From contig NZ_JAHXBG010000026.1 of NCBI RefSeq assembly GCF_020103725.1, forward strand, positions 1-64,000: DNA of 64,000 nucleotides. Direction: 5' to 3'. The translations under genes were made by a program, and so were the position numbers. A model generated the notes under the pieces. It worked only from the letters and a program-made list of their open reading frames with translations, had not been told where the DNA came from and did not search any database. This document shows, piece by piece, positions 44,614 through 53,729 of the stretch. Positions within the stretch are counted from its first letter, which is position 1. Each line of letters opens with the position of its first letter. Source of the DNA: Hyalangium gracile. Lineage in GTDB: Bacteria > Myxococcota > Myxococcia > Myxococcales > Myxococcaceae.

Positions 44614-47214
44614 ATGTCCAACGAGCTTCGCTTCGACGGAAGGGTCGCCATCGTCACGGGTGCCGGCCAGGGGCTGGGTCGCGCGCATGCGCTGCTGCTG
44701 GCCAGCCGTGGCGCCAGGGTGGTCGTCAACGATCTGGGCGGCACCGCCACGGGGGGAGGGAAGAGCTCGGAGGCCGCTGACAGGGTGGTGGCCGAGATCA
44801 AGGCCGCCGGCGGCGAGGCGGTGGCCAACTACGACTCGGTGGAGGACGGGGCGAGGATCGTCCAGTCGGCGCTCGATCACTTCAAGCGGCTGGACATCGT
44901 CATCAACAACGCCGGCATCCTGCGCGACACCACTTTCCACAAGATGAGCGAGCAGGACTGGGAGCTCATCTACCGGGTGCACCTGCTCGGCGCCTTCCGC
45001 GTCACGCACGCCGCGTGGCCGCACCTGCGCGAGGCCGGCTACGGCCGCATCCTCTTCACCTCGTCCGCCGCGGGCATCTACGGCAACTTCGGCCAGGCCA
45101 ACTACGGCATGGCCAAGCTGGGGCTGGTGGGCCTGGCCCGCACGCTGGCGCTCGAGGGCGCCAAGAAGAACATCCTCGTCAACGTGATCGCGCCCATCGC
45201 CGGCTCGCGCCTCACCGAGACGATCCTCCCCAAGGAAGTGACGGACGCGCTCAAGCCGGAGTACGTGAGCCCGCTGGTGGCCGTGCTGTGCCACGAGAGC
45301 TGCGAGGAGAACGGCGGCCTGTTCGAGGTGGGCGGCGGCTTCATGGCGAAGCTGCGCTGGCAGCGCACCGAGGGGACGCGCTTCAAGCTGGGGCGCAACC
45401 TCACCCCCGAGCTCGTCCAGGGCCAGTGGGCGGCCATCACCGACTTCGAGAAGGCCACCTTCCCTTCGGACGTCGCCTCCTCCATGCAGCCGGTGATGGA
45501 GAACCTGGAGAGCAAGAGCCGGGGGGGCAACGAGTTCATCGATGTGGACGCGGCGCTCGGCTACGAGTTCCCCGCCGTCTCGACGTCGTATGACGAGCGA
45601 GACCTCTCCCTGTACGCCCTGGGCGTGGGCGCGGCGCGCGATCCGCTGAACCCGAAGGAGCTGCGGTTCGTCTACGAGAACCACGGGGACGGCTTCCAGC
45701 CCCTGCCCAGCTACGCCGTCGTCCCGGCGGTGAACGCCGTGCTGAAGCTGGTGGCCGAGGGCAAGCAGGCCCCCGGGCTGAACTACGGGCTGGACCGGGT
45801 GCTGCACGGCGAGCAGTACACGGAGCTGCTCCGGCCGCTGCCTCCGCACGCGAAGCTGCGCCACCAGGGGCGCATCAAGGACATCTTCGACAAGGGCAAG
45901 AACGCGCTGGTCGTCACGGACATCCGCACCTTCGATGCGGCGACGGGCGAGGAGCTGGTCCGCAACGAGATGACCATCTTCGTGCGCGGCGCGGGCGGCT
46001 GGGGCGGGGACCGCGGGCCCTCGAGCGACGTCAACGTGCCGCCGGAGCGCGCGCCGGACGCCGTGGTCACCGAGAAGACGAGCGACAACCAGGCGCTGCT
46101 CTACCGGCTCTCCGGAGACTGGAACCCGCTGCACGCGGACCCCGAGTTCGCCAACGCGTTCGGCTTCCCCAAGCCCATCCTCCACGGCCTGTGCACCTTC
46201 GGCCACGTGGCGCGGCACGTGCTGGCGACGTACCGGGACAGTGACGCGCGCTACTTCAAGAGCATCAAGGTCCGCTTCGCCGATTCCGTGTTCCCCGGCG
46301 AGACGCTGCAGACCGAGATGTGGAAGGAGTCCGACTCGCGCATCGTCCTGCGCTGCAAGGTGGTCGAGCGGAACAAGGTGGTGATCAGCAACGCCGCCAT
46401 CGAGCTGCACACGGAGCTGCCCAAGGCCAGCGCGGCGCCCAAGGCCGAGGCTCAGGCTCCCAAGGCCGCTCCAGCCGCGAGCCAGGGCAGCGCGAGCGCG
46501 GAGGTGTTTGGCGTCATCGGCCGCTACGTGGAGAAGCACCCGGAGCTGGTGGCCAAGGTGGGCAACGTCTACCTGTTCAAGCTCACCAGCCCCGAGAGCG
46601 CCTGGACGCTGGATCTCAAGAACGGGCAGGGCGGCGTGACGCAGGGCGCGGTGGGCAAGGCCGACTGCACCCTGGAGCTGACGGACGCCGACTTCATGGA
46701 GATGACGTCGGGCAAGGCCGACCCGCAGAAGCTCTACTTCGGCGGCAAGCTGAAGATCTCCGGCAACGTGATGGCGTCACAGAAGCTGAACTTCCTCACG
46801 AAGATCGATCCTCGCGAGGTGGGCGCAGCCTCCGGAGCCGCCGCGAAGGCCGAGGCTCCGAAGGCGGACGCCGCGAAGAGCAGCGGCCCGGCCTGCGCTC
46901 CGGCTGTCTTCAAGGCCCTTCAAGAGCGCCTGACGAAGAGCCCCGAGCTGGCTGCGGAAGTGGCCGCCCTGGTCCAGTTCAAGCTCACCGCGCCCGAGGG
47001 AGCATGGGTGGTGGACCTGCGCTCCTCGCCGGGCAGCGTGTCCGAGGGGACGCAGGCGGGCGCCACCGCGACGCTGACGCTGGCGGACGAGGATCTGCAG
47101 GCCCTGGCCAGGGGCACGGTGACGGCTCGGGAGCTGTTCCAGCGGAGCCGGCTGCGGGTGGATGGGGACGTCCGGGTCGCCCACCGGCTGGGGTTCCTCA
47201 AGAATCTGGTCTGA
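44614..47214 (+). CDS. Bacterial MFE-2: dehydrogenase-hydratase with two SCP2 domains
   Basis: ATG 44614 follows AGGAGA. The 866-residue protein begins with a short-chain dehydrogenase (about 1-300, [11 protein letters not shown] for NAD and Y-x3-K in ANYGMAK). A linker and a MaoC-like (2E)-enoyl-CoA hydratase follow (about 320-610, with [11 protein letters not shown]). Two sterol carrier protein 2 domains end it at about 628-733 and 762-866, joined by Ala/Lys/Pro-rich linkers. It matches the order of peroxisomal MFE-2 (HSD17B4) but carries a duplicated lipid carrier. It should hydrate and oxidise enoyl-CoA in (R)-specific beta-oxidation. The SCP-x thiolase gene follows 26 bases later. Confidence 0.95.
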   Translation: MSNELRFDGRVAIVTGAGQGLGRAHALLLASRGARVVVNDLGGTATGGGKSSEAADRVVAEIKAAGGEAVANYDSVEDGARIVQSALDHFKRLDIVINNAGILRDTTFHKMSEQDWELIYRVHLLGAFRVTHAAWPHLREAGYGRILFTSSAAGIYGNFGQANYGMAKLGLVGLARTLALEGAKKNILVNVIAPIAGSRLTETILPKEVTDALKPEYVSPLVAVLCHESCEENGGLFEVGGGFMAKLRWQRTEGTRFKLGRNLTPELVQGQWAAITDFEKATFPSDVASSMQPVMENLESKSRGGNEFIDVDAALGYEFPAVSTSYDERDLSLYALGVGAARDPLNPKELRFVYENHGDGFQPLPSYAVVPAVNAVLKLVAEGKQAPGLNYGLDRVLHGEQYTELLRPLPPHAKLRHQGRIKDIFDKGKNALVVTDIRTFDAATGEELVRNEMTIFVRGAGGWGGDRGPSSDVNVPPERAPDAVVTEKTSDNQALLYRLSGDWNPLHADPEFANAFGFPKPILHGLCTFGHVARHVLATYRDSDARYFKSIKVRFADSVFPGETLQTEMWKESDSRIVLRCKVVERNKVVISNAAIELHTELPKASAAPKAEAQAPKAAPAASQGSASAEVFGVIGRYVEKHPELVAKVGNVYLFKLTSPESAWTLDLKNGQGGVTQGAVGKADCTLELTDADFMEMTSGKADPQKLYFGGKLKISGNVMASQKLNFLTKIDPREVGAASGAAAKAEAPKADAAKSSGPACAPAVFKALQERLTKSPELAAEVAALVQFKLTAPEGAWVVDLRSSPGSVSEGTQAGATATLTLADEDLQALARGTVTARELFQRSRLRVDGDVRVAHRLGFLKNLV

Positions 47215-47240
47215 CGCGCATCACGAAGGAGAGACGAGTC

Positions 47241-48419
47241 ATGGGTCGTCGAGTCAATGTCGCCGGTGTCGGCATGATCAAGTTCGCCAAGCCGGGGGCG
47301 AGCGAGGAGTACGACGTGATGGCGTCCAAGGCCGCGACCGCGGCGCTGCGGGACGCCGGGGTGCGCTACGACGAGATCGAGCAGGCCTTTGTCGGGTACG
47401 TCTTCGGAGACAGCACCTGCGGCCAGCGCGCCGTGTACGGGCTGGGGCTGACGGGCATCCCGGTCATCAACGTGAACAACAACTGCTCCACGGGCTCCAC
47501 GGCGCTGTACCTGGCGCGGCAGGCCATCGAGGGCGGGCTGGCCGAGTGCGTCCTGGCGCTCGGGTTCGAGAAGATGGAGAAGGGAGCGCTGGGGGCCAAG
47601 TACGACGACCGGGTGAATCCGGTGGAGCGGCACGTGGACGTGCTGAACCGGACGCAGGGCTTCGCCGGCGGGCCGCTGACGGCGCAGATGTTCGGCGGGG
47701 CGGGCCGCGAGTACCGGTGGAAGTACGGGACGAAGCGCGAGACGTTCGCGAAGATCTCGGAGAAGGCGCGCAAGCACGCCGCGAAGAACCCCTACGCGCT
47801 CTTCAGCCAGCCGCTCACCGTGGAGGAGATCCTCGCCTCCGAAGAGGTGTTCGATCCGCTGACGCGTTACCAGTGCTGCCCGCCGACCTGCGGCGCGGCG
47901 GCGGCGGTGCTGTGCTCGGATGAGTTCGCGCGCAAGCACAACCTCTCGCGGCCGGTGTACATCGCGGCGCAGTCGATGACGACGGATCTGCCCTCGAGCT
48001 TCGAGGACAGCATGATCAAGATGGTCGGCTACGACATGGCGGCGAAGGCCGCGAAGCAGCTCTACGAGCGCGCCGGCATCGGCCCCGAGGACGTGGACGT
48101 GGTGGAGCTGCACGACTGCTTCACGGCCAACGAGCTGCTCACCTACGAGGCCATCGGCCTGTGCAAGGAGGGCGAGGCCGAGAAGTTCATCTGGGACGGG
48201 GACAACACCTACGGGGGGAAGTTCGTCACCAACCCGTCCGGAGGGCTGCTCTCCAAGGGCCATCCGCTGGGCGCGACGGGCCTGGCGCAGTGCACCGAGC
48301 TGGTGTGGCACCTGCGCGGCCAGGCCGAGCAGCGCCAGGTGGAGGACGCGCGCGTCGCGCTCCAGCACAACCTGGGGCTGGGCGGCGCCTGCGTGATGAC
48401 GCTCTACCGCCGCGACTGA
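47241..48419 (+). CDS. SCP-x type thiolase
   Basis: ATG 47241 has AAGGAGA upstream. The 392-residue enzyme has the catalytic Cys82 in NNNCSTGS, the His in [14 protein letters not shown] and the C-terminal [14 protein letters not shown], all as in SCP-x/lipid-transfer thiolases. The residues [16 protein letters not shown] are also characteristic. It should cleave 3-ketoacyl-CoA with CoA to release acetyl- or propionyl-CoA and so finish the cycle begun by the upstream MFE-2. It has no SCP2 domain of its own, which the doubled SCP2 of its neighbour may offset. Confidence 0.95.
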   Translation: MGRRVNVAGVGMIKFAKPGASEEYDVMASKAATAALRDAGVRYDEIEQAFVGYVFGDSTCGQRAVYGLGLTGIPVINVNNNCSTGSTALYLARQAIEGGLAECVLALGFEKMEKGALGAKYDDRVNPVERHVDVLNRTQGFAGGPLTAQMFGGAGREYRWKYGTKRETFAKISEKARKHAAKNPYALFSQPLTVEEILASEEVFDPLTRYQCCPPTCGAAAAVLCSDEFARKHNLSRPVYIAAQSMTTDLPSSFEDSMIKMVGYDMAAKAAKQLYERAGIGPEDVDVVELHDCFTANELLTYEAIGLCKEGEAEKFIWDGDNTYGGKFVTNPSGGLLSKGHPLGATGLAQCTELVWHLRGQAEQRQVEDARVALQHNLGLGGACVMTLYRRD

Positions 48420-48449
48420 GCGGCCGTCTCCGGCACCTCCGACGCGTGC

Positions 48450-50639
48450 TCAGTCGCAGGCCGCGTCGGAGTCCTTGCTCGTCAGCCCGCGGACACCGGT
48501 GGGGGTGGCCTCGAACACCTGGAAGCCATCACACCCCTCGTAGCAGGTGTTGTCCGCGAGGATGAAGAGGCGCTCGTCCCTCGTGAACACGAGGAAGGGT
48601 GGTGAGCCACCGCCGATGTCCTTCTCGTCGGTGTCGCAGTGGTGCGTCGTGGTGAGAGCGCGCGGTCCGGCGCCGCTGTCCACGGTCCAGACCTCGGAGA
48701 CGCAGGTCCCCATGCACGCAGGGGCACCTTCCTCCGTCATGACGGCGTAGGTCCGGAACTTCCGGGTGTAGCAGAGCCGGCCGAAGCCGGGCTGCGCGGC
48801 CGTGCAGTTCTGGAGATTGCCTCCAGGGCTGGGAACCATGTCGGGACGTTCCTTCAGGGCCGCCACGAGCTCGGCGGTGCACTGCGACGCGTTCTTCTGC
48901 TGGAACTCCTTCCGAGCCCTCTGGAACACCTCGGCGTCCTGGTCCTCCAGGAGGCGCTGGAGAGCCTTCACCTGCGCGGGCGTCGCCGGCTCGAAGGGAG
49001 ACAGGGTGATGTCCTGCGAGAACGCCAGCCGCGCGTCGGGGGCCTTCAGTGGCGCGCTCATCGGGAAGCCCCAGCCCTTGTTGCCGCAGTCGCTCGCGAA
49101 CTCCACGGGCTTCGTCTTCGTCGGCAGGGCGCCGACACGCTTGATGCGCTTCGTCTCCCAGGAGCGCTCCAGGCCGTACCACTGCTTGGGCCCGGCCATG
49201 AACCGGGAGAGCGCCTGCTTCCACTGACCCTGGTGAAACTGCAGGAGGGGCTCGATGATTGCCCGCCCCTCCTCGGTTCCCACCGGTGTCCCGCCGGTGA
49301 CGACGGCGATGACCAGCTGCTCGCTCGCATTCTCGGGAGGGAACTTCGCCAGCAGCTCCGCATAGCTGCGCTGGAGCTCCAGATCGGGCCGGCAGTGCAT
49401 ATAGCCCTCACTCAGGGCCCGCCGCGTCTTGTCCCCGCGATCCCCGGCCAGGGCGGTGACGGCCGCGGCCGCCTGGCGGACGTCCTCGGAGGGGTGCTCC
49501 AAGGCCCGCCGGGCCGCCTCGAGCGCCGCGGGCTCCTTCGCCGCCCGCTGGAGCCAGGCGCTCCGGGTGGCCACATGCTCGCAGGACACCAGACTGGCGG
49601 CAGTGGACGCGACCCGCTCCTCCTTCGCGTGCAGCAGCGGCAGGAGCCGCACGTAGCGCTCCTCTCGCGGCTCGATCAGATCGAACAGCTCCACGGCGAC
49701 ATGGCGATCCGCCGCGGGAGCCGCCAGGAGCGCGGGAGCCACCCCGGGCCCCATCGCCAGCAGTGCGCGTCGCTTCTGCAGGACGACATCCGAGTCCACG
49801 TCGTGAAAGCTCTCGATGAGGAGCGGCGCGAGCGGGAGCGCCTGGGGGCCCAGGACGCGCAGGGCTCGGGCCGTCGCCCCCCGCACCAGATCCGGCGAGG
49901 CGTACGCCGTCCGTGGCGTGCGCAGGTAGCGCTCGAAGACGGGGAGCGTCTGCTTCGGGTCGAGCTGCTTCACGGCCCCCGCGAGCGCCAGCACGGCGTC
50001 GAACTGGCGCCGCGCATCCTGCGACTCGTAGTCCTGGAGGACCACGAGCGGCGCGGGCTGAGAGCCCTTCAGCAGGGCCGCGAGCTGGGGAGGCAGCGGG
50101 CTCGGGGCAGGGGAGAAGGCAATCTCCTCCAGGAAGCCATCCTGGAAGGCAACGGACACCTTCCCCGGCCGGCCCTGGAAGGCCTGGCGCTCGGCTCCAT
50201 CGGCGGAGACGTAGAGGGCGAGCTCCAGCCCCTTCGAGGGTGGCGCTTCCCTGCCGCCCGCCAGGGGCACGGAGTCCTGCAGGAACCGCTCGCGCGGCAA
50301 CAGCCGCTCCGGTTCCTGCTGAGAGGCGATGAGGAGGTTCCAGGTCTCATTGTAGGAGGCGGACGTGTCCCACAGGAGCTTGCCGTCAGCGGAGGACACC
50401 TCCACGGACTTCAAGGGGCCTCCACGGCACGTGCGGACGGCGAGCACCAGATCGGGCACGCCATCTCCCCCCACGAGCTCCGAGGAGTCGGCGACGTCTC
50501 GCGTGCCGGTGCCGAGGACCAGCGCCTCGGATCTGCACGCTCCAGACGTCGCGGGCGCTCCACTCTTGGGTGGCTGTCCGAGGCTCGGGAGCGGGCTCAT
50601 CACGCAGAGCAGCAGCGACAGAAGACGCGGCAAGGACAT
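48450..50639 (-). CDS. Exported HEAT-like repeat protein
   Basis: The 729-residue protein has a signal peptide to about residue 21 and a beta-rich N-terminal region (VPDLVLAVRTCRGGP). A helical solenoid of HEAT-like repeats runs from about residue 190 to 500 (ARALRVLGPQALPLAPLLIESF, then EHPSEDVRQAAAAVTALAGD). The C-terminal part is Cys-containing and beta-rich, ending around FLVFTRDERLFILADN. No enzymatic motif is apparent. It may bind other envelope proteins, but no partner is indicated. The gene is convergent with the thiolase. Confidence 0.7.
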   Translation of the reverse strand: MSLPRLLSLLLCVMSPLPSLGQPPKSGAPATSGACRSEALVLGTGTRDVADSSELVGGDGVPDLVLAVRTCRGGPLKSVEVSSADGKLLWDTSASYNETWNLLIASQQEPERLLPRERFLQDSVPLAGGREAPPSKGLELALYVSADGAERQAFQGRPGKVSVAFQDGFLEEIAFSPAPSPLPPQLAALLKGSQPAPLVVLQDYESQDARRQFDAVLALAGAVKQLDPKQTLPVFERYLRTPRTAYASPDLVRGATARALRVLGPQALPLAPLLIESFHDVDSDVVLQKRRALLAMGPGVAPALLAAPAADRHVAVELFDLIEPREERYVRLLPLLHAKEERVASTAASLVSCEHVATRSAWLQRAAKEPAALEAARRALEHPSEDVRQAAAAVTALAGDRGDKTRRALSEGYMHCRPDLELQRSYAELLAKFPPENASEQLVIAVVTGGTPVGTEEGRAIIEPLLQFHQGQWKQALSRFMAGPKQWYGLERSWETKRIKRVGALPTKTKPVEFASDCGNKGWGFPMSAPLKAPDARLAFSQDITLSPFEPATPAQVKALQRLLEDQDAEVFQRARKEFQQKNASQCTAELVAALKERPDMVPSPGGNLQNCTAAQPGFGRLCYTRKFRTYAVMTEEGAPACMGTCVSEVWTVDSGAGPRALTTTHHCDTDEKDIGGGSPPFLVFTRDERLFILADNTCYEGCDGFQVFEATPTGVRGLTSKDSDAACD

Positions 50640-50763
50640 ACCCCCAGTGTAGCCGCGCGGCGGAGGCCCCGGCAGTGGCCCCGATTTCGAGCGGCTCTTG
50701 TCCTATGCTCGCGGGCTCCATCGCTCTTGCTCGACGGGCCCTCGAGCCCGGGAGGTGTCGCAC

Positions 50764-51642
50764 ATGCTTCGCTCTGGAACCGGGGGAGGCCCGCGCTCGT
50801 GGATGGGCAGCCTGTCCCTGGCCCTCGTCCTGCTGGCCACGCGCGGAGCCGCGCAGGAGGCCTCCTCGAAGGCGGAGGGCTTCTTCGGCAAGGAGGAGCT
50901 CTCCCGCCAGGTGCAGCTCCACGACAAGGGCTGCAAGAAGGGCGACGCGGGCGAGTGCTTCAACCTGGCCCTGGCCTACCAGCAGGCCCTCGGGGGCCTG
51001 ACGAAGGACGACGCTCGCGCCGCGTCCCTGTTCCAGAAGGCCTGTGACAAGGGACACCTGGAGGCGTGCAACAACCTGGGCATCGCCCATGCGGAGGGGC
51101 AGGGCGTCAAGCGCGACCCCAAGCAGGCCGTGGCCCTCTTCGAGAAGACCTGCAAGGCCAACGACGCGAAGGGGTGCTTCAACCTGGGCCTGGCCCACAG
51201 CACGGGCCTCGACGCGGCGCAGGACCCGGAGCGCGCCGCCACCTACTACGCGAAGGCCTGCGACAAGGGGCACGCGGATGGCTGCTTCAGCCTCGGGCTC
51301 GCGCACGCGCGAGGCAACGGCGTGGAGAAGAACGCCGAGCGCGCCGCCACCTACTTCGACAAGGCCTGCGAGAAGGGGAACATGTCCGGCTGCAGCAGCC
51401 TGGGAGTGGCCTTCATGACGGGCAACGGCGTGAAGGCGGATCCCAAGCGCGCCGTCTCCCTCTTCGAGAAGTCCTGCAATGCGGCCATGCCGGGAGGCTG
51501 TCTCAACCTCGGCTTCGCCCACCTGCAGGGCAACGGCACGGAGAAGAACGTGGAGCGCGCGAAGTCCCTCTTCCAGCGGGGCTGCGAGCTCGGGCTCCGC
51601 CCCGCCTGTGACGCGTACCGGCGCGCCTCGAAGGCGCCGTGA
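50764..51642 (+). CDS. Secreted Sel1-repeat protein with paired cysteines
   Basis: ATG 50764 is chosen for GGGAGGTG upstream. The 292-residue protein has a signal peptide ending near AAQ, then six to seven Sel1-like TPR repeats of 36 residues. Each repeat carries two Cys in the positions ALFEKTCKANDAKGCFNLG, as in Helicobacter cysteine-rich proteins, where they form a disulfide inside each repeat. Such proteins bind partners in the periplasm. One repeat differs from the next mainly on surface positions. It stands alone. Confidence 0.85.
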   Translation: MLRSGTGGGPRSWMGSLSLALVLLATRGAAQEASSKAEGFFGKEELSRQVQLHDKGCKKGDAGECFNLALAYQQALGGLTKDDARAASLFQKACDKGHLEACNNLGIAHAEGQGVKRDPKQAVALFEKTCKANDAKGCFNLGLAHSTGLDAAQDPERAATYYAKACDKGHADGCFSLGLAHARGNGVEKNAERAATYFDKACEKGNMSGCSSLGVAFMTGNGVKADPKRAVSLFEKSCNAAMPGGCLNLGFAHLQGNGTEKNVERAKSLFQRGCELGLRPACDAYRRASKAP

Positions 51643-51652
51643 GCCGGCTCGG

Positions 51653-52669
51653 CTACGGCCGCAGCCAGACGCGCTTCACGCGGAAGGGAAGGTCCGGCGG
51701 GCTCGGATCGATGCCGAAGTAGTGGTCGAACTGGGACTCGACGATGAAGGCGTCCCCATCATGCAGGGCGAGCGTGGTGGGGTTGTCGAAGCCGCTGGCC
51801 AGGAGCGAGACATGGCCCGTGTCGCCGGACAGCTCCACGCGCAGGAACCGGCCGTTGTCGTTGTCCAGCACCAGGAGCACGCCCGGCGACTGCACGAGGA
51901 TGCCGTCGGGGTAGCCGATGGGCGCGTCCGTGGTGATACGCGTGTGCGTACCGGCGGAGCCGTCGGCCTGGATGGGGATGCGGAACAGGTCCCCGCTGTC
52001 GTACTTCACGACGGCGATCGAGCCGCTGTCCCAGGCGATGCCGTTGAGGCCCGGGTAGCCCGGAGGCGCCATGAAGCTGGGGTCCGTAGCCCACGTCTCG
52101 AGCTGCGGGGCGCCCCTGCGCAGGCGGCGGATGGCTCCCAGGTACGCGTCCGTCGCGTAGACGTTGCCCCGCGGATCGAGCGTCAGATCGTTGCACCCTC
52201 CTCCGGGAGGAAACGGCCAGGAGCCTCGGGGCGCCCCCGTCCTCGCGTCATAGGCCCTCAGGGCGCTCGGAGAGGCCTGCGCGAGATCCACCTCGCACAG
52301 CCACAAGGTCCCGCTGGCGTCGTGCACCTTCATTCCCACGACGCCTCGCCCGCTCGTGCTCGCGGGCAGGAAGGGCTCCATGAAGAAGCGGCCCGGGCGC
52401 TGGCGTAGCACTCTGCCGGTGCTGTAGCTGCCCACGTAGAAGGTGCCGTCCGCCGCGTGAGCGATGCCCTCGGGGAAGAAGTCCGGGATGGGCATGTAGA
52501 GCTTGTCCGGATGGCGCGGAGCCTGGAGGGCCTGGGCGGACTGCTTGGGCGCGAAGGAACTCCCGGGCCCGGAGGTCTGCACGGGCCCCGCGGAGGAGCC
52601 TCCGTCGTTACAGCCGAGCAGCGAGCACACCACGACCAGTACAGCCTTGCTCCAGAAAGGCCGGTTCAT
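51653..52669 (-). CDS. SMP-30/NHL-type beta-propeller lipoprotein
   Basis: The product has 338 residues. The signal peptide ends in CSLLGC (lipobox LLGC). Repeated blades with FPEGIAHAADGTFYVGSY, NDLTLDPRGNVYATDAY, PGLNGIAWDSGSIAVVKY and YPDGILVQSPGVLLVLDNDN match six-bladed SMP-30/gluconolactonase-like propellers. Acidic metal-site residues typical of lactonases appear in some blades, but I cannot confirm a full site. It could be a lactonase or a structural binding protein at the cell surface. Confidence 0.82.
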   Translation of the reverse strand: MNRPFWSKAVLVVVCSLLGCNDGGSSAGPVQTSGPGSSFAPKQSAQALQAPRHPDKLYMPIPDFFPEGIAHAADGTFYVGSYSTGRVLRQRPGRFFMEPFLPASTSGRGVVGMKVHDASGTLWLCEVDLAQASPSALRAYDARTGAPRGSWPFPPGGGCNDLTLDPRGNVYATDAYLGAIRRLRRGAPQLETWATDPSFMAPPGYPGLNGIAWDSGSIAVVKYDSGDLFRIPIQADGSAGTHTRITTDAPIGYPDGILVQSPGVLLVLDNDNGRFLRVELSGDTGHVSLLASGFDNPTTLALHDGDAFIVESQFDHYFGIDPSPPDLPFRVKRVWLRP

Positions 52670-52825
52670 GACGAGTCCTCAATCGTTTCGTGTGGGTGGG
52701 TTGCGCGCAGGAAACGCTCACCCCGAACGGGCATATCGGCGGTGATGGTTTCCCGGACCGGACGAGAACGACGCGAGGTGTCATCCATGAGTGAGACGAC
52801 ACAGAGGCGAGCCCAGGGGCGCGCT

Positions 52826-52849
52826 CGGGACGGGACTGAGCCCGTCCCG
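52826..52849 (-). terminator. Terminator-like hairpin downstream of msrA
   Basis: A perfect 9-bp stem (CGGGACGGG / CCCGTCCCG) with a 6-base loop lies 20 bases beyond the msrA stop, in the 200-base gap before the next leftward gene. The lack of a U-tract means it may be a GC-type or 3'-protecting hairpin. The rest of the gap, 52670-52825, shows no gene. Confidence 0.55.
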
Positions 52850-52869
52850 CTCGGCGCCCGCCTCCGTGC

Positions 52870-53562
52870 TCAGCGGCGGCGGTGCGCCAGGGCGGCCTGC
52901 ACGAGCCCGCGCAGCCGTTGCCGGTCCGTCTCCCCCAGGCCGAGCCGCTCGAACTCCTCCTCCAGGGCTTCGCGCTTCAGCTGTCCGTCCACGCAGGCGT
53001 TGAGCCACATCGCGACGGTGGAGTCCGCGAACTCCCGCCCGTTGTAGGCGCTGAACTCGCGCATCACCTCCGCGTACCTGCGCAGGTAGTACTTCTGGTG
53101 GTAGTCCTCGGCCCGGTAGAAGGTGGCCAGGGGGAGGATGGGGGTGAGCATGGGGCCGCTCCTGCCCGCCATCGCCTGTCGAGCCGTCTCCAGCGCCAGC
53201 CGCTTCTGCTCCGCGCTCTCGTAGAACACCGCGGACATGTACTGGCGGCTGTAGGGGCGCTCGGTGGGATCGGCCTCCTTCCAGAAGTGCCTCAGCAGCG
53301 CCTCGTAGGAGATGCGCGTCGGCTCGTAGTCGATCTGGAATGACTCCGTGTGGTCGCCGAGCTGGCGGTACGTTGGATCCGGCTGACTTCCGCCGGTGTA
53401 GCCCACGCGCGTCCGGATGACTCCAGGTAGACGCCCGAACCGGGCGTCAGGGCCCCAGAATCAACCCAGCGCGAAGGTGGCCGTCTCCACGCGGGTGGGG
53501 GCCAGTGCGTCCACCGGCAGCAGCCGGGCGGAAGGAGCTTCGACGGTCGTGGCGGGCTTCAT
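52870..53562 (-). CDS. msrA: Peptide methionine (S)-sulfoxide reductase, probable selenoprotein
   Basis: The frame runs from ATG 53562 (GGAGG seven bases upstream) to 52870, with one in-frame TGA at 53463-53461, codon 34. Reading this TGA as selenocysteine gives TFALG-U-FWGPDARFG, with U in place of the catalytic Cys of the MsrA motif GCFWG. The frame continues intact on both sides: LPGVIRTRVGYTGG, then DHTESFQIDYEP, FYESAEQKRLA, and FYRAEDYHQKYYLRRY. Total length is 230 residues. Cys190 in WLNACVDG is the only other Cys and could resolve the selenenic acid. A hairpin of SECIS type follows the TGA. It repairs oxidised methionine in the cytoplasm. An annotation that starts at 53406 would miss the active site. 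A mutant pseudogene is the alternative. Confidence 0.85.
53430..53448 (-). promoter_or_regulatory. Candidate bacterial SECIS element within msrA
   Basis: On the coding (minus) strand an 8-bp perfect stem, GACGCCCG / CGGGCGTC, encloses the loop GTT. Counted from the TGA, the stem begins after 12 bases and the loop G comes about 20 bases downstream. This meets the usual bacterial SECIS rules of a small apical loop with G in its first two positions, 16-37 bases after UGA. The stem is GC-rich like the whole gene, so some such hairpins could arise by chance. Confidence 0.7.
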
Positions 53563-53729
53563 GGCGGTTCCTCCATCTCCCTCTACGGGAGAACCCATTT
53601 CCAGGTTACGTCTCTTCCCTGCGGGCCGGGACTGCTCGACACTCCCTGCGGCAAGTGGCCTCCCGGCCGATATGGCAAGTGTCACGAAGTGGCAGAGTGC
53701 GGAACTCCCCCCCCACCCCGAGGAAGTGA

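Noticed and set aside
53461-53463. The TGA in msrA as an ordinary nonsense mutation (pseudogene)
   Set aside because: Not excluded, but it falls exactly on the catalytic residue, the frame and ribosome site are otherwise intact, and a SECIS-like hairpin follows, all of which favour Sec.
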